Part shown: positions 21,706 to 33,940 of the stretch, one piece after another
Layout: each line of letters starts with the position of its first letter
Numbering within the stretch: position 1 is the stretch's first letter
Assembly (NCBI GenBank): GCA_007922195.1
Contig: ML681989.1
Span: 50,157,893-50,221,892 of the forward strand
Direction: 5' to 3'
From: Podocnemis expansa
Taxonomy: Eukaryota; Chordata; Testudines; Podocnemididae
Length of the DNA stretch: 64,000 bases
Notes under the pieces: model-generated
Database searches by the model: none
The model's input: the letters and a program-made list of their open reading frames with translations, nothing else
What the model was told of the DNA's origin: nothing
Program-made: the position numbers and the translations under genes

Positions 21706-23145
21706 TGTCTTTCATCTGAATCTGAGCATGTTCCTGCAGCCCTCCCAAGGGATTAAAATCCCCTCCATTCCACTGCCAAGCTAGCCACTTCTAATTTCAA
21801 AGCATAAATATATTTTATAGAGAAATGAAGCCTGCAATTCTAAAGAAGGGGGAGTGCTTTCATACCCCTGCTTCTCATCTAAAAGGGCCGTGTCTTGGCA
21901 TCTCAGGTTAGAGTATGAAATTATGACACCAGAATTGACTTTAGGTGTTTCTGATCTTCCTTGGATGATTGCTTCTATAACTTATAGAGACAGGAGAGTG
22001 TTTGTATTCAAGTGAACACATAAATTAATATCCAGGCCTGAAAATAGTGTGGTAGAGAGTAGGATTGGCTCACAAATGAGTTCACTACAATGTGCAACAC
22101 ACCAAAAGGATGCTTGTCAACACTGCCTTACGTTGTATTTGAAGTGCACATGTAACAAGTCAGAAGTTCTTTGAAGTAAAACAAAGCACTTTATATGTCT
22201 TAAAGTGGCTGCCAAATGTATCATCTTTTCAGACATAGCCTTATGTGAGAGAGCATGCCCCGCTACAAAAAATCGCCCAGCCTCATGTTTAGTTCTTCAG
22301 GCAGATATGACCCTAATTATGGACCAGATTCTGATTCTGATATGCTTTCACAAACTTAGTATGAACACAGACCTCCATGCCAGCCCCTCTTCTCTGCCCC
22401 TCAATTAGTGCCAGTGGGCCAGCCCCCTCTGCCAAAAAGAAGTGGCCACTGACTGAAAATGTGGCAGCAACCATGGCTGGAGGGATGAGGAGGATCCCCA
22501 AACACACCATGGAAAGCAGCCTTCCAAAGCAGCTCTTCTCACTGATTTGAGGTCCCTTGACATGCCACAGAAAGAAGCTGCCCAGAGCAACTCCACTTCA
22601 GGCACACCAGCTGCTTTCTGCAGTGTGCCAGTGGACCCCACCTCTAGGCATGACATCGAAGAAGCCACCCAGAGCAGCTTTCAGTGACAGAAGAGGCAAT
22701 TTTAGCTACTCTGAAGAGGGTGCTGTGTGCCGCTTCAAATGAGATCGGAGGGTGGGGGTAGGGGTATGTGTGGCTACCCCTGATATCTTAAAATTCATGA
22801 AAGTTCGTGAATGGCCCCATTGGTTTCAATGGATCTACTTGTGGTAGATCTGAAGGATATCTGAATCTGGGCCTCTAACAAATGGCAGTAAGGCTCTGCT
22901 AGTTTTCGTGCTTGCTAGAAGTGTTTATTTTACTGCCAGAACAGGGACAAAGTTATTTGTTTTTCCTTCTTTCCTCAGTTTCTAACAGAAGCAGTATTAC
23001 AGACGGTAATAAATAAATAAGATCAATGTGAGCTAACAGAAAAACCTAATCCAAAGTTTGATATAACCATGGCACAGACATTTTAAAAAGGCCAGAGCAT
23101 GAAATTCTGGCCACACGGAAATCAGTGACAAAACTCTACATCAAT

Positions 23146-23310
23146 GGCATGTCTGCATTGCAATTAAAAACCTGTGGCTTTGGCTAATGGCCTTATGTCA
23201 TTTAATTAAGAGGCTTTTTCACTGGGGGCTGTAGGACCCTGCAAGGTGAGAAGGTCCTAGCGCTTGGGCTGCAGCCTGACTCAAATATCTATTGCAGTGT
23301 AGATGTACCC
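23146..23310. mobile_element. Harbinger-like MITE, TSD aat
   Basis: GGCATGTCTGCATTGCAAT on the left and AGTGTAGATGTACCC on the right are inverted and related to the GGCTATGTCTACAC termini elsewhere. aat stands on both sides (23143-23145, 23311-23313). The body carries ttgggctgcagcc, as in common reptile MITEs of this type. Confidence 0.68.
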
Positions 23311-24579
23311 AATGAGGCCAGGATTTCACCCAGGGAAACCAGCTTACACCATCTTATGTTAAAAACAGCGATCATTAAGTTTTTTTTGCTTCTCTCTTCT
23401 CTGGCACAAACCTATTTAAAGTTAAAAATAAAATGTTATATATCTGAAACATCAAACTGTGCCAGACATTACAGTAATCCTGTGCAGCATGCTGCTTCTC
23501 CAGCACAGCTATGAAACTGCAATATTATGTGAGCCAAGACTGACAGTGAAGGATCTCACAGCATTATGATAATCAAATATTCCTGCCATCAGAAGACAAG
23601 GAAGGGTTATGTAATTTGCACTGGTGCTTGAACCAGATGGAAGCCTTGGACTCAACTACGACACTTGAGTTGTCCCCAGATTTGATGAGAGTCATGTGCC
23701 AATTTGTTAGACTGGAGAGCTAAAAGTGATCCTGAGAGGAGCCCTTATTCTGCATAAAGTGTCTGGCGCTCATGGCAGAGCCTCTGCTATAAAAATATCA
23801 GCCAGAAACATGATAAAGAGTGGCATCCTGTTAAAAATAAACAGTGGTGCAACAGTCACACACACTGGCACTGGGGAGGTGGAGGGCCCCGTCAATGACC
23901 AAACAGCGGAAAGCATCTTGCCATACAGCTTCAGAACAGGAATTCAGGCTGTTCTTGCAAGTGAACTAGATGACCTTTGTCTGTGGGTGGGAGGTTTTTA
24001 ATCCATGCTGAATTTCCTCTGGATACTAGGAACTGGCAAATAGAAAATCAGATGGAATTTTTCAGTTGTTTCTGATTTTATATGTTGTAGGTGTTGGGGC
24101 CAGCTTCTTTTAGCCCAAACCGAATACAGCAAATGTGGGAGCTTTTCCCAGAGGGCATAATCTAAATTTGTTTCCTTTACCAACAAATTTCCACTGTGTA
24201 TAAACTACTCAAGGCAAAGTGTTGCCTCACGCAACCAGTGCGCAGTTTTATATTAACTGTAACAGATTAGCATGTTTGTAACAATGCCTACCATGCGGGG
24301 CCCTTGGCTGGGGCCATTAGCATAAAACAAATAAATAATAATAATGTTATCAAGGACATTTTAAACCAAATCTCTCAGACATCAGGTTTCCTGTAAAACA
24401 AGTCACAAGGTTACAGAAATAGGAATAAAACTTTTGAAATCTAAAATTGCAGACTACGTAAAAATAATAGTAGGTTATAAAAATAAGCAGGAGCATGAAA
24501 TATATGAAGATATTACATAAAGTGTGTGTACATATAGACACACACTTTCCATATAAATAAATAAATAAGAGGTGTGGGG

Positions 24580-24630
24580 GGGTGTCTATCTCTCTCTCTC
24601 TCTCTAGAGAGAGAGAGATATAGACACACA
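24580..24630. repeat. Palindromic (TC)n/(GA)n microsatellite
   Basis: A (TC)n run meets a (GA)n run at ctctagagag, with gtgtctatctc on the left mirrored by gatatagacac on the right. The tract is a near-perfect hairpin flanked by (AC)n. Confidence 0.85.
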
Positions 24631-24674
24631 CACACACTTGTTGTTTAAGATTTCTGTTGAAATAGTGCCCAGAG

Positions 24675-24775
24675 ACCTTAGAGCTCTATTGTGCTAGGGC
24701 AGCCCTGTACAAATACCTAAGAACGCATGGTTCCTGCTCCAAAGAGCTTATAATTTAAGACAAGCCCTTTGAAAA
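24675..24775 (+). repeat. Old amniote-type dispersed repeat fragment
   Basis: Contains gtgctagggcagccctgtac and tccaaagagcttataattta, an order shared with other vertebrate interspersed repeats. Compare 21637-21705. Confidence 0.4.
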
Positions 24776-26605
24776 TCTATGCATAACAGCTATTACAATC
24801 ACTTTTACTCTAAACCTATACTTGGTCGTTATTTAAAATTTCATTACATAGATAGCCTCAGATCAGACTATAGTCATCCTGCAGCATGTCACTACAGATA
24901 AAGTGGACAACCACTCATCTTCCTTCTTTTCCTTTGTTGTATCAAGGAGGAGTTATGCAACACGAAACTTTAATCCTGCTTTCCTCAAGGCTTACATAAC
25001 AGCTCAAGTTCTTCCCCCACAGTATCCCTTCCCTTCGCCATCTCAACGAGCTGCAACACACCTGCTTGACTCTATGCCAAATTTCCAAATGAACTCACAT
25101 CTGTTACCCAAGTCAGCAAAAAATGGCTCAAGAACTAGGATTTCTGGTTTACCAAGTGATGCTATGATGTCATCCAGTACACAGCTAGAACTTCAAAATA
25201 CATCAGAGTGATTAATGTAGAGGTGTAAGATTCTAGCCTATAGATTTACAGTTTGTTTGGTGGGGGAGAGGTAGGTCTGGAGTTGGGGAAGAGATATCAG
25301 CTATACGATTGGAAGCTAAGTAAATGTGGACAACAAAGGTGATTTTTGAATTTCATGTCTATGCCTCTTAAACAAAATCTTGACTTTCCTTTGCCGGACT
25401 AACAAGGAGGGAAAATGCCGCTAGTCTATTCCTGTGCAAGTTATGGTGAAGCCATCAAGACCCTTGTGGTGTGTTTTGATAACATGAAGCAGCTAAGTAA
25501 GCTGCAGAGAGGACATATCGTAGGAATGCTATCAACCAGCACTCTCAGGCACTTGAATGTCCTCCATAACGGAATCAATTCAAACATCGTGAAAGGGACA
25601 GTGTCTGCTAAAGTAATTCCTCTTTGAACACAAGATGGCAGCCTTAAATAAATGCAACCCTGCACAGCTTTTAATCTTACACATCATTAAATTCCTAATT
25701 TACACATTATGTTTTCGTAGGCCAACCCATAACTCATTAGTGTTGAACTCATGAATTGTAAAGATCAACACACTCGACAAGTCCTGGTTTCTTTACCTGC
25801 TTTTCTTTTGTTAGCAATCTCAAAGTGATAGTGAAAGGAAAGTTTCTTTTCTAATTTACCTGAGAACCAACCTTCAGATTCAATATTTTAAAAGATTTTA
25901 TCCTGTGTACTTTATGCACCCCCCTTTACAAAGATGAAACTTCTTTCTAGGTACTGTTATCTACCCACAAATTTTACAAACCAAGAGAAGGATACAGAAT
26001 ATTGCAGAGTGAGCTCTTATTTGTGTATGACGCTGGACTTTCTGGGCAGACATCTTTCTGTGGGAGGATTTCAAACAAGCCATGAAGACTGAAGCTAAAT
26101 GGGCTAAAAAAATCTGGGATTTTTGTACCTGTCATCCTCATTTCCCCTTAACACTCCACATCTAAAACTGTGTTTCTTCCCTCCTTGCAAAGTGTATGTT
26201 GAAATCAAATGCTGCAACATGCCTAGTGTAGTATAAACTCCTGTAAGACATGTAATGATCCAGCAACAGTACTTTAAAATGACATACTAATCATTTTGAT
26301 CAGGGAACCTCACTACAGAGCTGTGGATGATGAGGGAAGATGATTGTGTGATCAAGTGTACAGTGTGACAGGTTACTGCAGTGTAGATAATAGTGTATTA
26401 TTTTAGAATATGGAACAAGGATCATGATATGAAGTCAAGTCTAGTGGCTCAAACACAGGACTGAAAGTCTGGAACGACAACATCTATTCCCAGCTCTGTG
26501 AGAGATTTCCAATGACTTCAAGCTACTTATTGAACAGCTCTGTGCCTTGGTTTACCCACTTGAAAATATACATAAAGCTACTTTCTTCATACTTATATTG
26601 TAGTG

Positions 26606-27052
26606 CAGGGGCGTCGCTGCCCTGGGGAGGGATCCAGGGCACAGCCCCAGCCCACAGGCCCCACCCCCTGGCTGCAGGCCATGCCCCCTGACCGGGGACA
26701 GGGCTGGAAGCTGCCGCAGGTGGCTGGGCCCCACATCCCCGGCCGGGGACGGGGATGGAGCAGCCACTGCTGCTGCAGGCAGCTGAGCCCCGGATCCCTG
26801 GCTGGGGACGGGGCTGCCACGGCCATGGGCAGCTGGGCCCCAGATCCCCGGCTGGGGATGGGGCCAGAAGCGGCCTCTGCGGCCGAGCCCTGGATCCCCA
26901 GCTGGGGATGGGGCTGCCACAGCCACAGGCTGCTGGGCCCCGTATTTCCGTCCCCATCAGGCCAGAGACTGCAGGGGGGCAGCCAGACCTGGGGCACCGG
27001 GGCTGGGATTCAGGGCACGTGCCGTAGGTGCCCAGCACCAGTGACGCCTCTG
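26606..27052. mobile_element. GC-rich hAT-like element with internal ~50-bp tandem units
   Basis: Ends are CAGGGGCGTCGCTG and CAGTGACGCCTCTG (inverted). The octamers ttgtagtg (26598-26605) and ctgtagtg (27053-27060) match at 7 of 8. The interior consists of about four or five units of roughly 50 bp built on 'gagccccggatccctggct ggggacggggctg'. Overlapping long frames on both strands are by-products of the GC-rich repeat. A relative sits at 53429-53943. Confidence 0.85.
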
Positions 27053-27469
27053 CTGTAGTGGTTCCATTCTGTATCCCTGCAAACTCACCCTAGGATTAGA
27101 AAGTCAAGCTGAACTCTTTCCTTCCTATGTGTCATCATCAATAAATACCCTCAAAGCCAAATGGACATTTTCATGGCATCTATGCAGCCTCATTCTCTTT
27201 AGCTGGGTTCAACAGATGTCACTAATGACATAGTTTAAAACCAATGTGATTGCATAAGCATACAAGAAAAAGAACAAAGGTCTTGTGCTTAAAACACTGC
27301 AATAGGCCCCTGATTCCCAGCTCTGGTCAATAATTTGTAGAAATCAGTTAGGATCAGCTCCACAAAGACATGCAGGTGGCTAAATACAAAATTTATCCCT
27401 TTGTAGATCTAAGCCTAAACTGGATTTAGGCACCATGGCATGGGTGGATTTTGGAGCTGAGCTCAAGGG

Positions 27470-27890
27470 AAGTTAGCTTCACAGCCACCCCAGACAGCTT
27501 CCCACCCCTCCTCCTGGCACACCCCTTCACTGGCCCCAGGGCAAATCTGGCTCCTGCAGCTGGGCAGCAGCAACTCCAAGACCCCAGCTGGGGCCAGATC
27601 TTGCCAACGCTGACAGCCTTGGGTCCCAACCAGGGCCAGATCTGGCTCTGAGTCCTGCCACTGGCAGTAGCTCCAGGACCCCAGCTGGGAACAGATCTTG
27701 CAACCAGCAGCATCCCCTGGTCCCCATCAGGGTTGGATCCCACCACCACCGGTGGCTGTTCTCTGCCTCTGCACCGATACAGGAGCGACCCCCATCGGCA
27801 CTCAGGGCGGCTGCTGTTGCAGTCCTGGGTCCTGGCAAGACCTGCTCCTTCCTCAGTGGGAAAGCAGAGAGCAGCCAGTCAGGGGTAGGC
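27470..27890. repeat. GC-rich imperfect tandem repeat
   Basis: Words such as ccccagctggg..cagatct recur at about 27580-27605, 27630-27650 and 27675-27700 with roughly 45-55-bp spacing. This resembles the interior of the hAT-like element at 26606 but I could not find its termini. Confidence 0.5.
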
Positions 27891-28162
27891 AATGCCTCCC
27901 CTTGCCTCTTATAAACTCTGTCCCTGCATCATGGACATTCACACAACCATCACTCACTCTGCTGTCACTTAACCCTGTAGGTGCCTACATTTCTGCCAGT
28001 GGGCATATGTTAAATCACCTAAATCCTGACAGCTAACAAGCTGCTTGGAGCCCTGGCTCACACTTAATCCCCCACAGCATTCTCAGAATAGGTATTCTGT
28101 CATTCAGCACTGCAATACTTAAATCCCTTTATGGATCTAGCCCTTAATCTTTCCACGCCTCA

Positions 28163-28417
28163 GGGTGTGTCTATACAGCACTTTGACTGGCCTGTGCCAG
28201 TTGGACTCAGGCTCTGGGGCTGGGGTGGTGGTGAGACTGTTTTTATTACTGTCTAGAAACTTTCGACACCCTCCCTGTAGGGTCCCAGAGCTTAGGTCCC
28301 AGTCAGAGGATGTCTGCACAGCAAAGAAACAGTCCAGCAGCCTGAGTTCTGTGAGCCCAAGCTGACTTGGCTGACACAGGCCACCCACAGATGTCTAGCT
28401 TCTGTGTAGACATACCC
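28163..28417. mobile_element. Harbinger-like MITE
   Basis: GGGTGTGTCTATACAGCA and CTGTGTAGACATACCC are inverted. Flanking trinucleotides are tca and gca, 2 of 3 matching. The interior has the 'cagttggactcaggctctgggg' and 'gggtcccagagct' blocks that pair with each other, as in 23146-23310. Confidence 0.68.
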
Positions 28418-28613
28418 GCAAGTCCCCATCTGTAAAAGGGGGGTAATACTTTACTGTGTAAATGAGGACTGGGGAGGTTGTGAGAACATAAGGGGCACAG
28501 ACCCTAAGGTGAGGAGGGCTCTATGAGTAGAGAAGCAGAAATAGAGCCTTTATTACTGGAGCTGAGGGAAAGCACCTAGCTTCCAGAGCTGGCAATCACA
28601 GCATTTTTAAGTA

Positions 28614-28981
28614 CAGGTAGTCCTCACTTAGTGACCGGGTTCCGTTCCTGAAACCCGGTTGATAAACGAATTGGTCACTAAACGAGGAGCAGCCCTTACC
28701 GGTATTTCAGGCATAATGTACTTTACTGGTAGTGGGTTTTTCAACCATCGGTAGATAGTTTTAATGTCACCTTTGCATCATTTATAACATTTTTCATATA
28801 TATTTTAAATGTTTTAAGCTCTAATGTACTGAACTTAGTTTGCATAGTGTACTGTAAATATAGGTAATCTGAGAGAGTTGATGCGAGTTCTCGTACATCG
28901 CCATAATACCAACTCATCAGAGAGCCGGTCATAACTCTGAGGGGTCACTAAACGAGTAGGTCACTAAGTGAGGACTAGCTG
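28614..28981. mobile_element. Tigger-like (Tc1/mariner) MITE, TA target
   Basis: CAGGTAGTCCTCACTTAGTGACC-type left end and its inverted partner GGTCACTAAGTGAGGACTAG near the right end. TA lies on both sides (28612-28613, 28982-28983). Subterminal 'ggtcactaaacgag' is also inverted. A 368-bp internally deleted copy; the 63-residue minus frame inside is not a transposase. Confidence 0.85.
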
Positions 28982-28989
28982 TACTGTGA

Positions 28990-29130
28990 TATCTGATGTT
29001 TTCTCAGAGTCCTGTGATTACATGAGAATCTCAGCTGTCTTGAAAAAACAAAAGAGGTCTAGCTCCGATGGCTGCAAAAGCTTGACAATATGACAAGTGC
29101 CACCCAAGATCTCAGGACCCAAAAGGCAAA
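28990..29130 (+). repeat. Unclassified dispersed repeat, copy 2
   Basis: Homologous by ordered words to 7441-7650: gagaatctcagct, aaagcttgacaatatgaca, gtgccacccaagatctca. Begins just outside the Tigger-like element. Confidence 0.5.
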
Positions 29131-30372
29131 TCAAAGGATTTGTTACTTCAAAAAAAAAATTCCATAATTTTGCATTCAGTTTATGAGGGGTGAATGAACT
29201 GAATTATGATTTTTGAGTACCTAGAGTTGGGAATACCACAATTAAGGAAACATAGACCACTGAGAGCTGGGTAATTGAAACACAAGAGCCACCAGGGCTG
29301 TGTCCTGATGCCTGGCAAACCCTCTCTATGGATCTCATCAGAAGTAAAACTCTGGCTGGCATCAACATTATTAACTTTATCTCTACTCAGTGCTCAAACT
29401 CTGCTGCACTGGCATTAAGGAGATGGGTTTAAGGTGTGCACAGAACGGGGGTGGAGAGAGCTTGCAGGGAACAGAGCAGGATGAGTGGGGAAGGAGCTGC
29501 AGGGAGCAGGGTATGCCTGAAGCCAGGGTTTGCAGGCACAACATAGACTCACAAGGTAGAAGGTGGGGAATGCACCTGCCACACAACAGTCCCTGCTTCT
29601 TGTAACACAACATTATCACACAGGCTCCCCCCACTTCTCCTGGGGCAACAGTAAGAGACAGGATTCACTCTTTAGGCTCTGCACAGCAGCAGCAGGCCAA
29701 GCTGAGTGAGCATGTGAGGCAGAGTCCCCTTGAACGGGAAGCTTAAACCGCTAGATTGCAGGCGGGGTTCAGTCTGGTGTAGCAGTGCAGGTCAGACCAC
29801 TTTGCTCCGCTGCAGGAGGAGATGAGAGTGCCACATGCCCAACCCAGCTGCACACCGGGACAAGGAGAGCTGGTTGCTGCCACCACAAGCAGTGGCACTC
29901 ACCCAACACAGTCAACTCCACCCCCTCCCCACCTAAGCTCCCAGACACACCATGTACCTGACAGACACATCTATGCCACATAGACACCCTCAGACATCCC
30001 CACTAAACCCAGCAGCCACTGTACCTCAGGGGCACCGCTGGCGCTGGGAATATGGGGCTTGAGCCCTGAGTCCCAGCACCAGAACCCTGGCTCTGCTGTG
30101 GCAGCGGCTGCAGCTGTGGCGTGCTTAAAGCACATGAGCCCCGAATCCCATTGCCCAAGCCCCGGGTCTTTTTCTTGGCCAGATGTGCTCCTGCTGTTCC
30201 CCCCATCCACAAAGACATCCCTTGTAGTGTACACCTGACAAATCAATCCCATTCCCCACAGGCACCCTCCCTCCACACAGAGACCCATACTGTTACCCTC
30301 CAGGCACACTGTGGACCCCCAAAAGACACCAGAGGGAGCATGAGCACTATATTCATCTAACTAATACACTGA
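29131..30372. other. Unannotated, moderately GC-rich
   Basis: Contains short proline/serine-rich frames on both strands, none recognisable. The phrase 'tgagccctgagtcccagcacc' near 30060 hints at an old GC-rich repeat. I see no gene. Confidence 0.4.
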
Positions 30373-30658
30373 GCCCTAGTCTACACCCCCCCAGGATTTT
30401 CAGTGGCAGTCAATGGCAGATACACAAGGCATGTAAAATACCTTGCATATCTGCTGGCAACTTTCTAAGCTGCCAGGACACATTGGGGAAAGTCAACTGC
30501 AAATGGCTTGCAGCTGGCTTTCAGCAACTCCTATTAGGGGGCAGGAGTTGCTATGATGACTTCCAGAGCACAGCAGTGAGTTCATACTCACTGTTAAATT
30601 GCGCCTGGAAGATCATGCTGACAGTGGTGATTTTGCCACTGCCAGTCTAGACGTACCC
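30373..30658. mobile_element. Possible Harbinger-like MITE
   Basis: Left end gccctagtctacac and right end cagtctagacgtaccc are inverted and resemble other GG(C/G)(T)xTGTCTACAC ends in the window. No convincing target duplication. Confidence 0.45.
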
Positions 30659-30920
30659 GTAGGCCGTTAACCCTCCACCCCCACCAAAAAAAGAACAATC
30701 AAACCAAAACCCTGCAAGGGTAAAAAAGCAGGCTGAAGTTTGTCAGCAGAGTGGGGGCCATCTAGTTTATTGCATTGAATGCAGCATGTGTCATTACTTG
30801 CCTTGTGGGCAGGCGACCTATGCGTGCATTTGATGCAAGCAACTCACAGCCCTTAATGACAGCATATTGACTCTCTTGAGACCAGAGTGGCTGAATTGGT
30901 GGAGCTAAGAGAGACACAGA

Positions 30921-31184
30921 GGCTATGTCTACACTGGCAAATAGGTCAAGACTAACATAGCCCATGGCCACAGTAGACTTTCCCTAGTTCGAATTAAGAA
31001 ATTTTAGTTTGAACTAAGGAAAGCTTAGTGTGAACTAGTTAGTACTGGCACTAGTCTGGACTAACCATCTTAGTTCGAATGTTAGTTTGAACTGACTCCA
31101 GACAAGACAAGGCTAATGATTAGTCTGCACATTCTAGTTTGAACTAACAAGTCCGAACTAACTGTGGCAGATGTAGACATAGCC
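30921..31184. mobile_element. Fold-back MITE, 'agttcgaactaa' type
   Basis: GGCTATGTCTACACTGG and CAGATGTAGACATAGCC are inverted; flanks aga and aaa. The body is made of agtt(c/t)gaactaa palindromes, the same subfamily as the large element at 52982-54329. Confidence 0.75.
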
Positions 31185-31600
31185 AAAGGTGCTTAGTGGG
31201 GCTTTTCCAGGAAGCAGTGGAGCCCACTGAGGGACTAAGCCTAAACATTGGCCCTGGCATTTAAAGAGATGGCAGGAGCTGGGAGGAAAGGGCAGGGATG
31301 GGAGAGACAGGGGGTGTTGTTTGGACCATGTGGTGGTAGGAGAGGCGAAGAGGTAGGGCTGGTAGGGGGGAGCAGGGTAGCTGCAGAGCTTTGATTAGAG
31401 CACACCGCTAGGGCCCATGTGATGGGGAGGTGTGGGGAAAAGGGATGGGGCTGGGAGTGGGGAGAAGTGACCCCCCTTCAGTGCATCAGCTGTTTTGGCA
31501 TTTACTAGAGCTGCCCAATGACCAGTCTGCCCTGTTGGAGCCATCCCTCCACTCAGTCTGACAGCCTTGGTGCACATGAATAGGATGAATGTCTACAGGA
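31185..31600. other. Unannotated spacer
   Basis: Purine-rich non-coding tract (about 31260-31480) with no recognised element. Confidence 0.4.
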
Positions 31601-31689
31601 AGGAGAACATCAAGCTGAAGTGGAGGGAAATGTTCCCATTGTTAGGCTCATCCTTTCAGATTATGTCATGGAATCCCCTGAGCCTGGGA

Positions 31690-32040
31690 TCCATTTCATA
31701 GGAAGAGGCAGGTAATAATAATGGGGGATGCAATTATTAGAAATATAAATAGTTGAATTTGCAATGACCAAGAGAACCACTTGGTGAATTACCAAGTGCA
31801 GGTGTTGTGGACTTCTTGAGATATTTATGTAAACTTATATGCAGTGCTGGGGTGGAAATGGTAGTTGTGGTACATGTAGGTAACAATCATGTAAGGAAGG
31901 GTAGAAAGGAGGTCCTGGAGGCCAAATTTAGATTAAATAAGAAATTAAAGTTCAGGGCTTCTCTAGTAGCATTCTCTGAAATACTGCCAGTTCTGGGCAC
32001 AGATCCGGTTAGACAGGCAAAATGACAGGCTCTCCATGCA
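31690..32040 (+). pseudogene. CR1 ORF1 esterase-like domain remnant
   Basis: Around 31708-31745 the reading GDAIIRNINS matches the GDSIIR block of the SGNH-type esterase domain known in CR1-like ORF1 proteins. 31807-32025 continues with VVVVHVGNNHVRKGRKEVLEAKF, where the family usually has VHVGTNN, then FSEILPVLGTD, matching the SGLLPV block. The His-containing end is missing, and translation then runs into endonuclease sequence. The domain is thought to act on lipids or membranes, but its role in CR1 is uncertain. Confidence 0.72.
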
Positions 32041-32070
32041 TGGATAAAACAATACCATTGGAAGGAGGGA

Positions 32071-33940
32071 TTGAGCTTTATTAGGAATGTGGAGAACCTT
32101 CTGGCAAAGGAGGGGATAGTCCTGGAACCCACAGGAAAGGCAGTTCTTGATGTAGTTCTAAATGGAGTACAGGATCTGGTCCAAAAGGTGAATATAGCTA
32201 AACTACTCAGTAACAATGACCATTATGTAATTAAATTTAACTTTCTTGTAAGGGAAATGCTAAAGAAACCCATCCATAGCATTTAACATAAAAATGAGGA
32301 AGCTATTTCAATGGAACCTAAAAGGAAGAGTAAGGATATAATCAAGAGGTTCAAAGAAGAGTTTGAAAAGGAACTAGAGAAAGACTCTAAAACTAATAAC
32401 ACCACCAAAAAAATTAAGGACTTCAGAAGCAGGAAACCTTCCAAACAACCAATGGAGCCACAGATGATTGAGGTGTTAAACAGGGCTAGCTTAAGGGGTT
32501 GTGGAGCCCTGAGCGAGCTTTTGCTTTTGTGCCGGGAGGGGGTGGGGGGTGGAATCCACCCTCTGCTTTGGGTTGACTCACCCTGCCCAGGGCAGGGACG
32601 AGCCAGCGTGGGATGGAGCAATCGAGCCTAGAGGTTGGGCTCCACTCTCCTGCCCCTCCCCTGGGCTGGCTGTTCCAACCTAAGGGTGGGGAGGGCTAGT
32701 TCAGGGGTGGGGCAAAAGAGCGGAGTCAGCCCCATCGGCTGGCCTGCTGTGCCCCAGGGGAGAGTGGCTGGCTCTGGGGAAGGGCAGGAGCAGAGGGTCC
32801 AGCTTCTGGGCCAAGCCACCCTACCTCCAGCACAGCAGTGCCAAGAGGCAGTGCCACACTGGCCTCATCGGTAGAATTAGCCTCGGTATTAAAGACACAG
32901 TTGAGGAAGACAAGGCTATTGTGAAGAAATTAAATGAATTCATTGCATCAGACTTCACTACAGAGTATATCAGGGAGCTTCCCACAACTGATCCATTCTT
33001 TTTAGGTACCAGATCTGAGGAACCATCCCAGGCCGAAGTGCCAGTAAGGGAAGTTGTGGAACATATTGATACACTAAACAGTGACAAGTCACCAGGACCA
33101 GATGTATTTACCCAAGAGTTCTGAAAGATCTCAAATACAAAATTGCAAAACTAACTCTGGTATGTAACCTATTGCATAAATCAGCCTCTGTATTGACTGG
33201 AGGATAGCTAACGTAATGCCTTTTTTAAAAAGACTTCAGAACTGAACCTGGCAGTTACTGGCCAGTAAACCTAACTTCAGTACCAGGCAAATTGATTGAC
33301 ATGGTACTAAGGAACAGAATTATCAGACACAGATTAACACAACAGGTTGGGGAAGAGTCAACACACCTTTTGTAAAAGGAAATCATGCCTCACCAACCTA
33401 TTAGAATTATTTGAGGGTGTCAACAAGCATGTAGACAAGGGTGATACAGTTGACATAATGTACTCAGACTTTCAGAAAGCCTTTGGCAAGGTCCCTCATG
33501 AAAGACTCTTAAGCAAAACAGTCAGTCATAAGTTAAGATGATATCTCATGGATCAGTAACTGGTTACAAAATAGGAAACAAAGGATAAGAATGAATGCTA
33601 ATTTTTTTCAGTGGAAAGTTATAAATAGTGGAATCCCCCAATAATCTGTACTGGGACTTGTACTGTTGAATAACTCATCTGTAAAAGAAGATAAACAGTG
33701 AGATGGCAAAATTTTTGGACGATACAAAATTAGTTATGAAAGTTGCTGACTTGGAAAAGTTACCAAGGGATCTCAGTGAACTGGGTGACAAGAGAACAAA
33801 ATGGCAGATAAAAGTCAATGCTGATAGGCCTGAAGCAATGAATATTGGAAAACATAATCTCAACTATACATATAAAATGATGGGGTCTAAATTAACTGTT
33901 ACAGCTTGCAAAAGATCTTGGAGACATCGTGGATAGTTCT
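32071..33940 (+). pseudogene. CR1 ORF2 remnants (endonuclease end and RT)
   Basis: 32100-32250 reads GKAVLDVVLNGVQDLV and NNDHYVIKFNF, the last endonuclease block with the usual SDH replaced by NDH. After the nested insert, 33075-33115 gives LNSDKSPGPDVF, the RT finger block. 33440-33520 gives DIMYSDFQKAFGKVPH, RT block with the first catalytic Asp region (normally YLDFSKAFD). The FADD block is damaged near 33700-33730 (MAKFLDDTKLVMKV). Downstream 33940-34100 retains APEAVRKANRTLGIIRKG-type reading. At least four stops or shifts. Confidence 0.82.
32481..32885. mobile_element. GC-rich hAT-like insertion in CR1 copy 1
   Basis: Begins CAGGGCTAGCTTAAGG and ends attagcctcg, a poor but plausible inverted pair. 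The octamers gtgttaaa (32473-32480) and gtattaaa (32886-32893) match at 7 of 8. GC-rich interior, no transposase. CR1 reading stops on one side and resumes on the other. Confidence 0.72.

Larger units (their letters stand above)
20061..26597. other. Long gene-free interval
   Basis: Largely unique-looking sequence with a few repeats listed separately. Small open frames at 24903-25211 and 25415-25627 show no family resemblance I can defend; the second contains LSKLQRGHIVGMLS, faintly like a Tc1-type helix-turn-helix, but nothing nearby supports a transposon. 20700-20950 is GC-richer and has a gene-like look without an extended frame. Confidence 0.4.

Noticed and set aside
24903..25211. 102-codon plus-strand frame in apparently unique DNA
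   Set aside because: No known motif, no splice or promoter context, Ser-rich composition.
25415..25627. Frame with LSKLQRGHIVGMLS, faintly like a Tc1 transposase helix-turn-helix
   Set aside because: No terminal inverted repeats, no TA duplication and no catalytic DDE region nearby.
26523..27058. Several 90-170 codon frames on both strands
   Set aside because: By-products of the GC-rich tandem units inside a hAT-like element.
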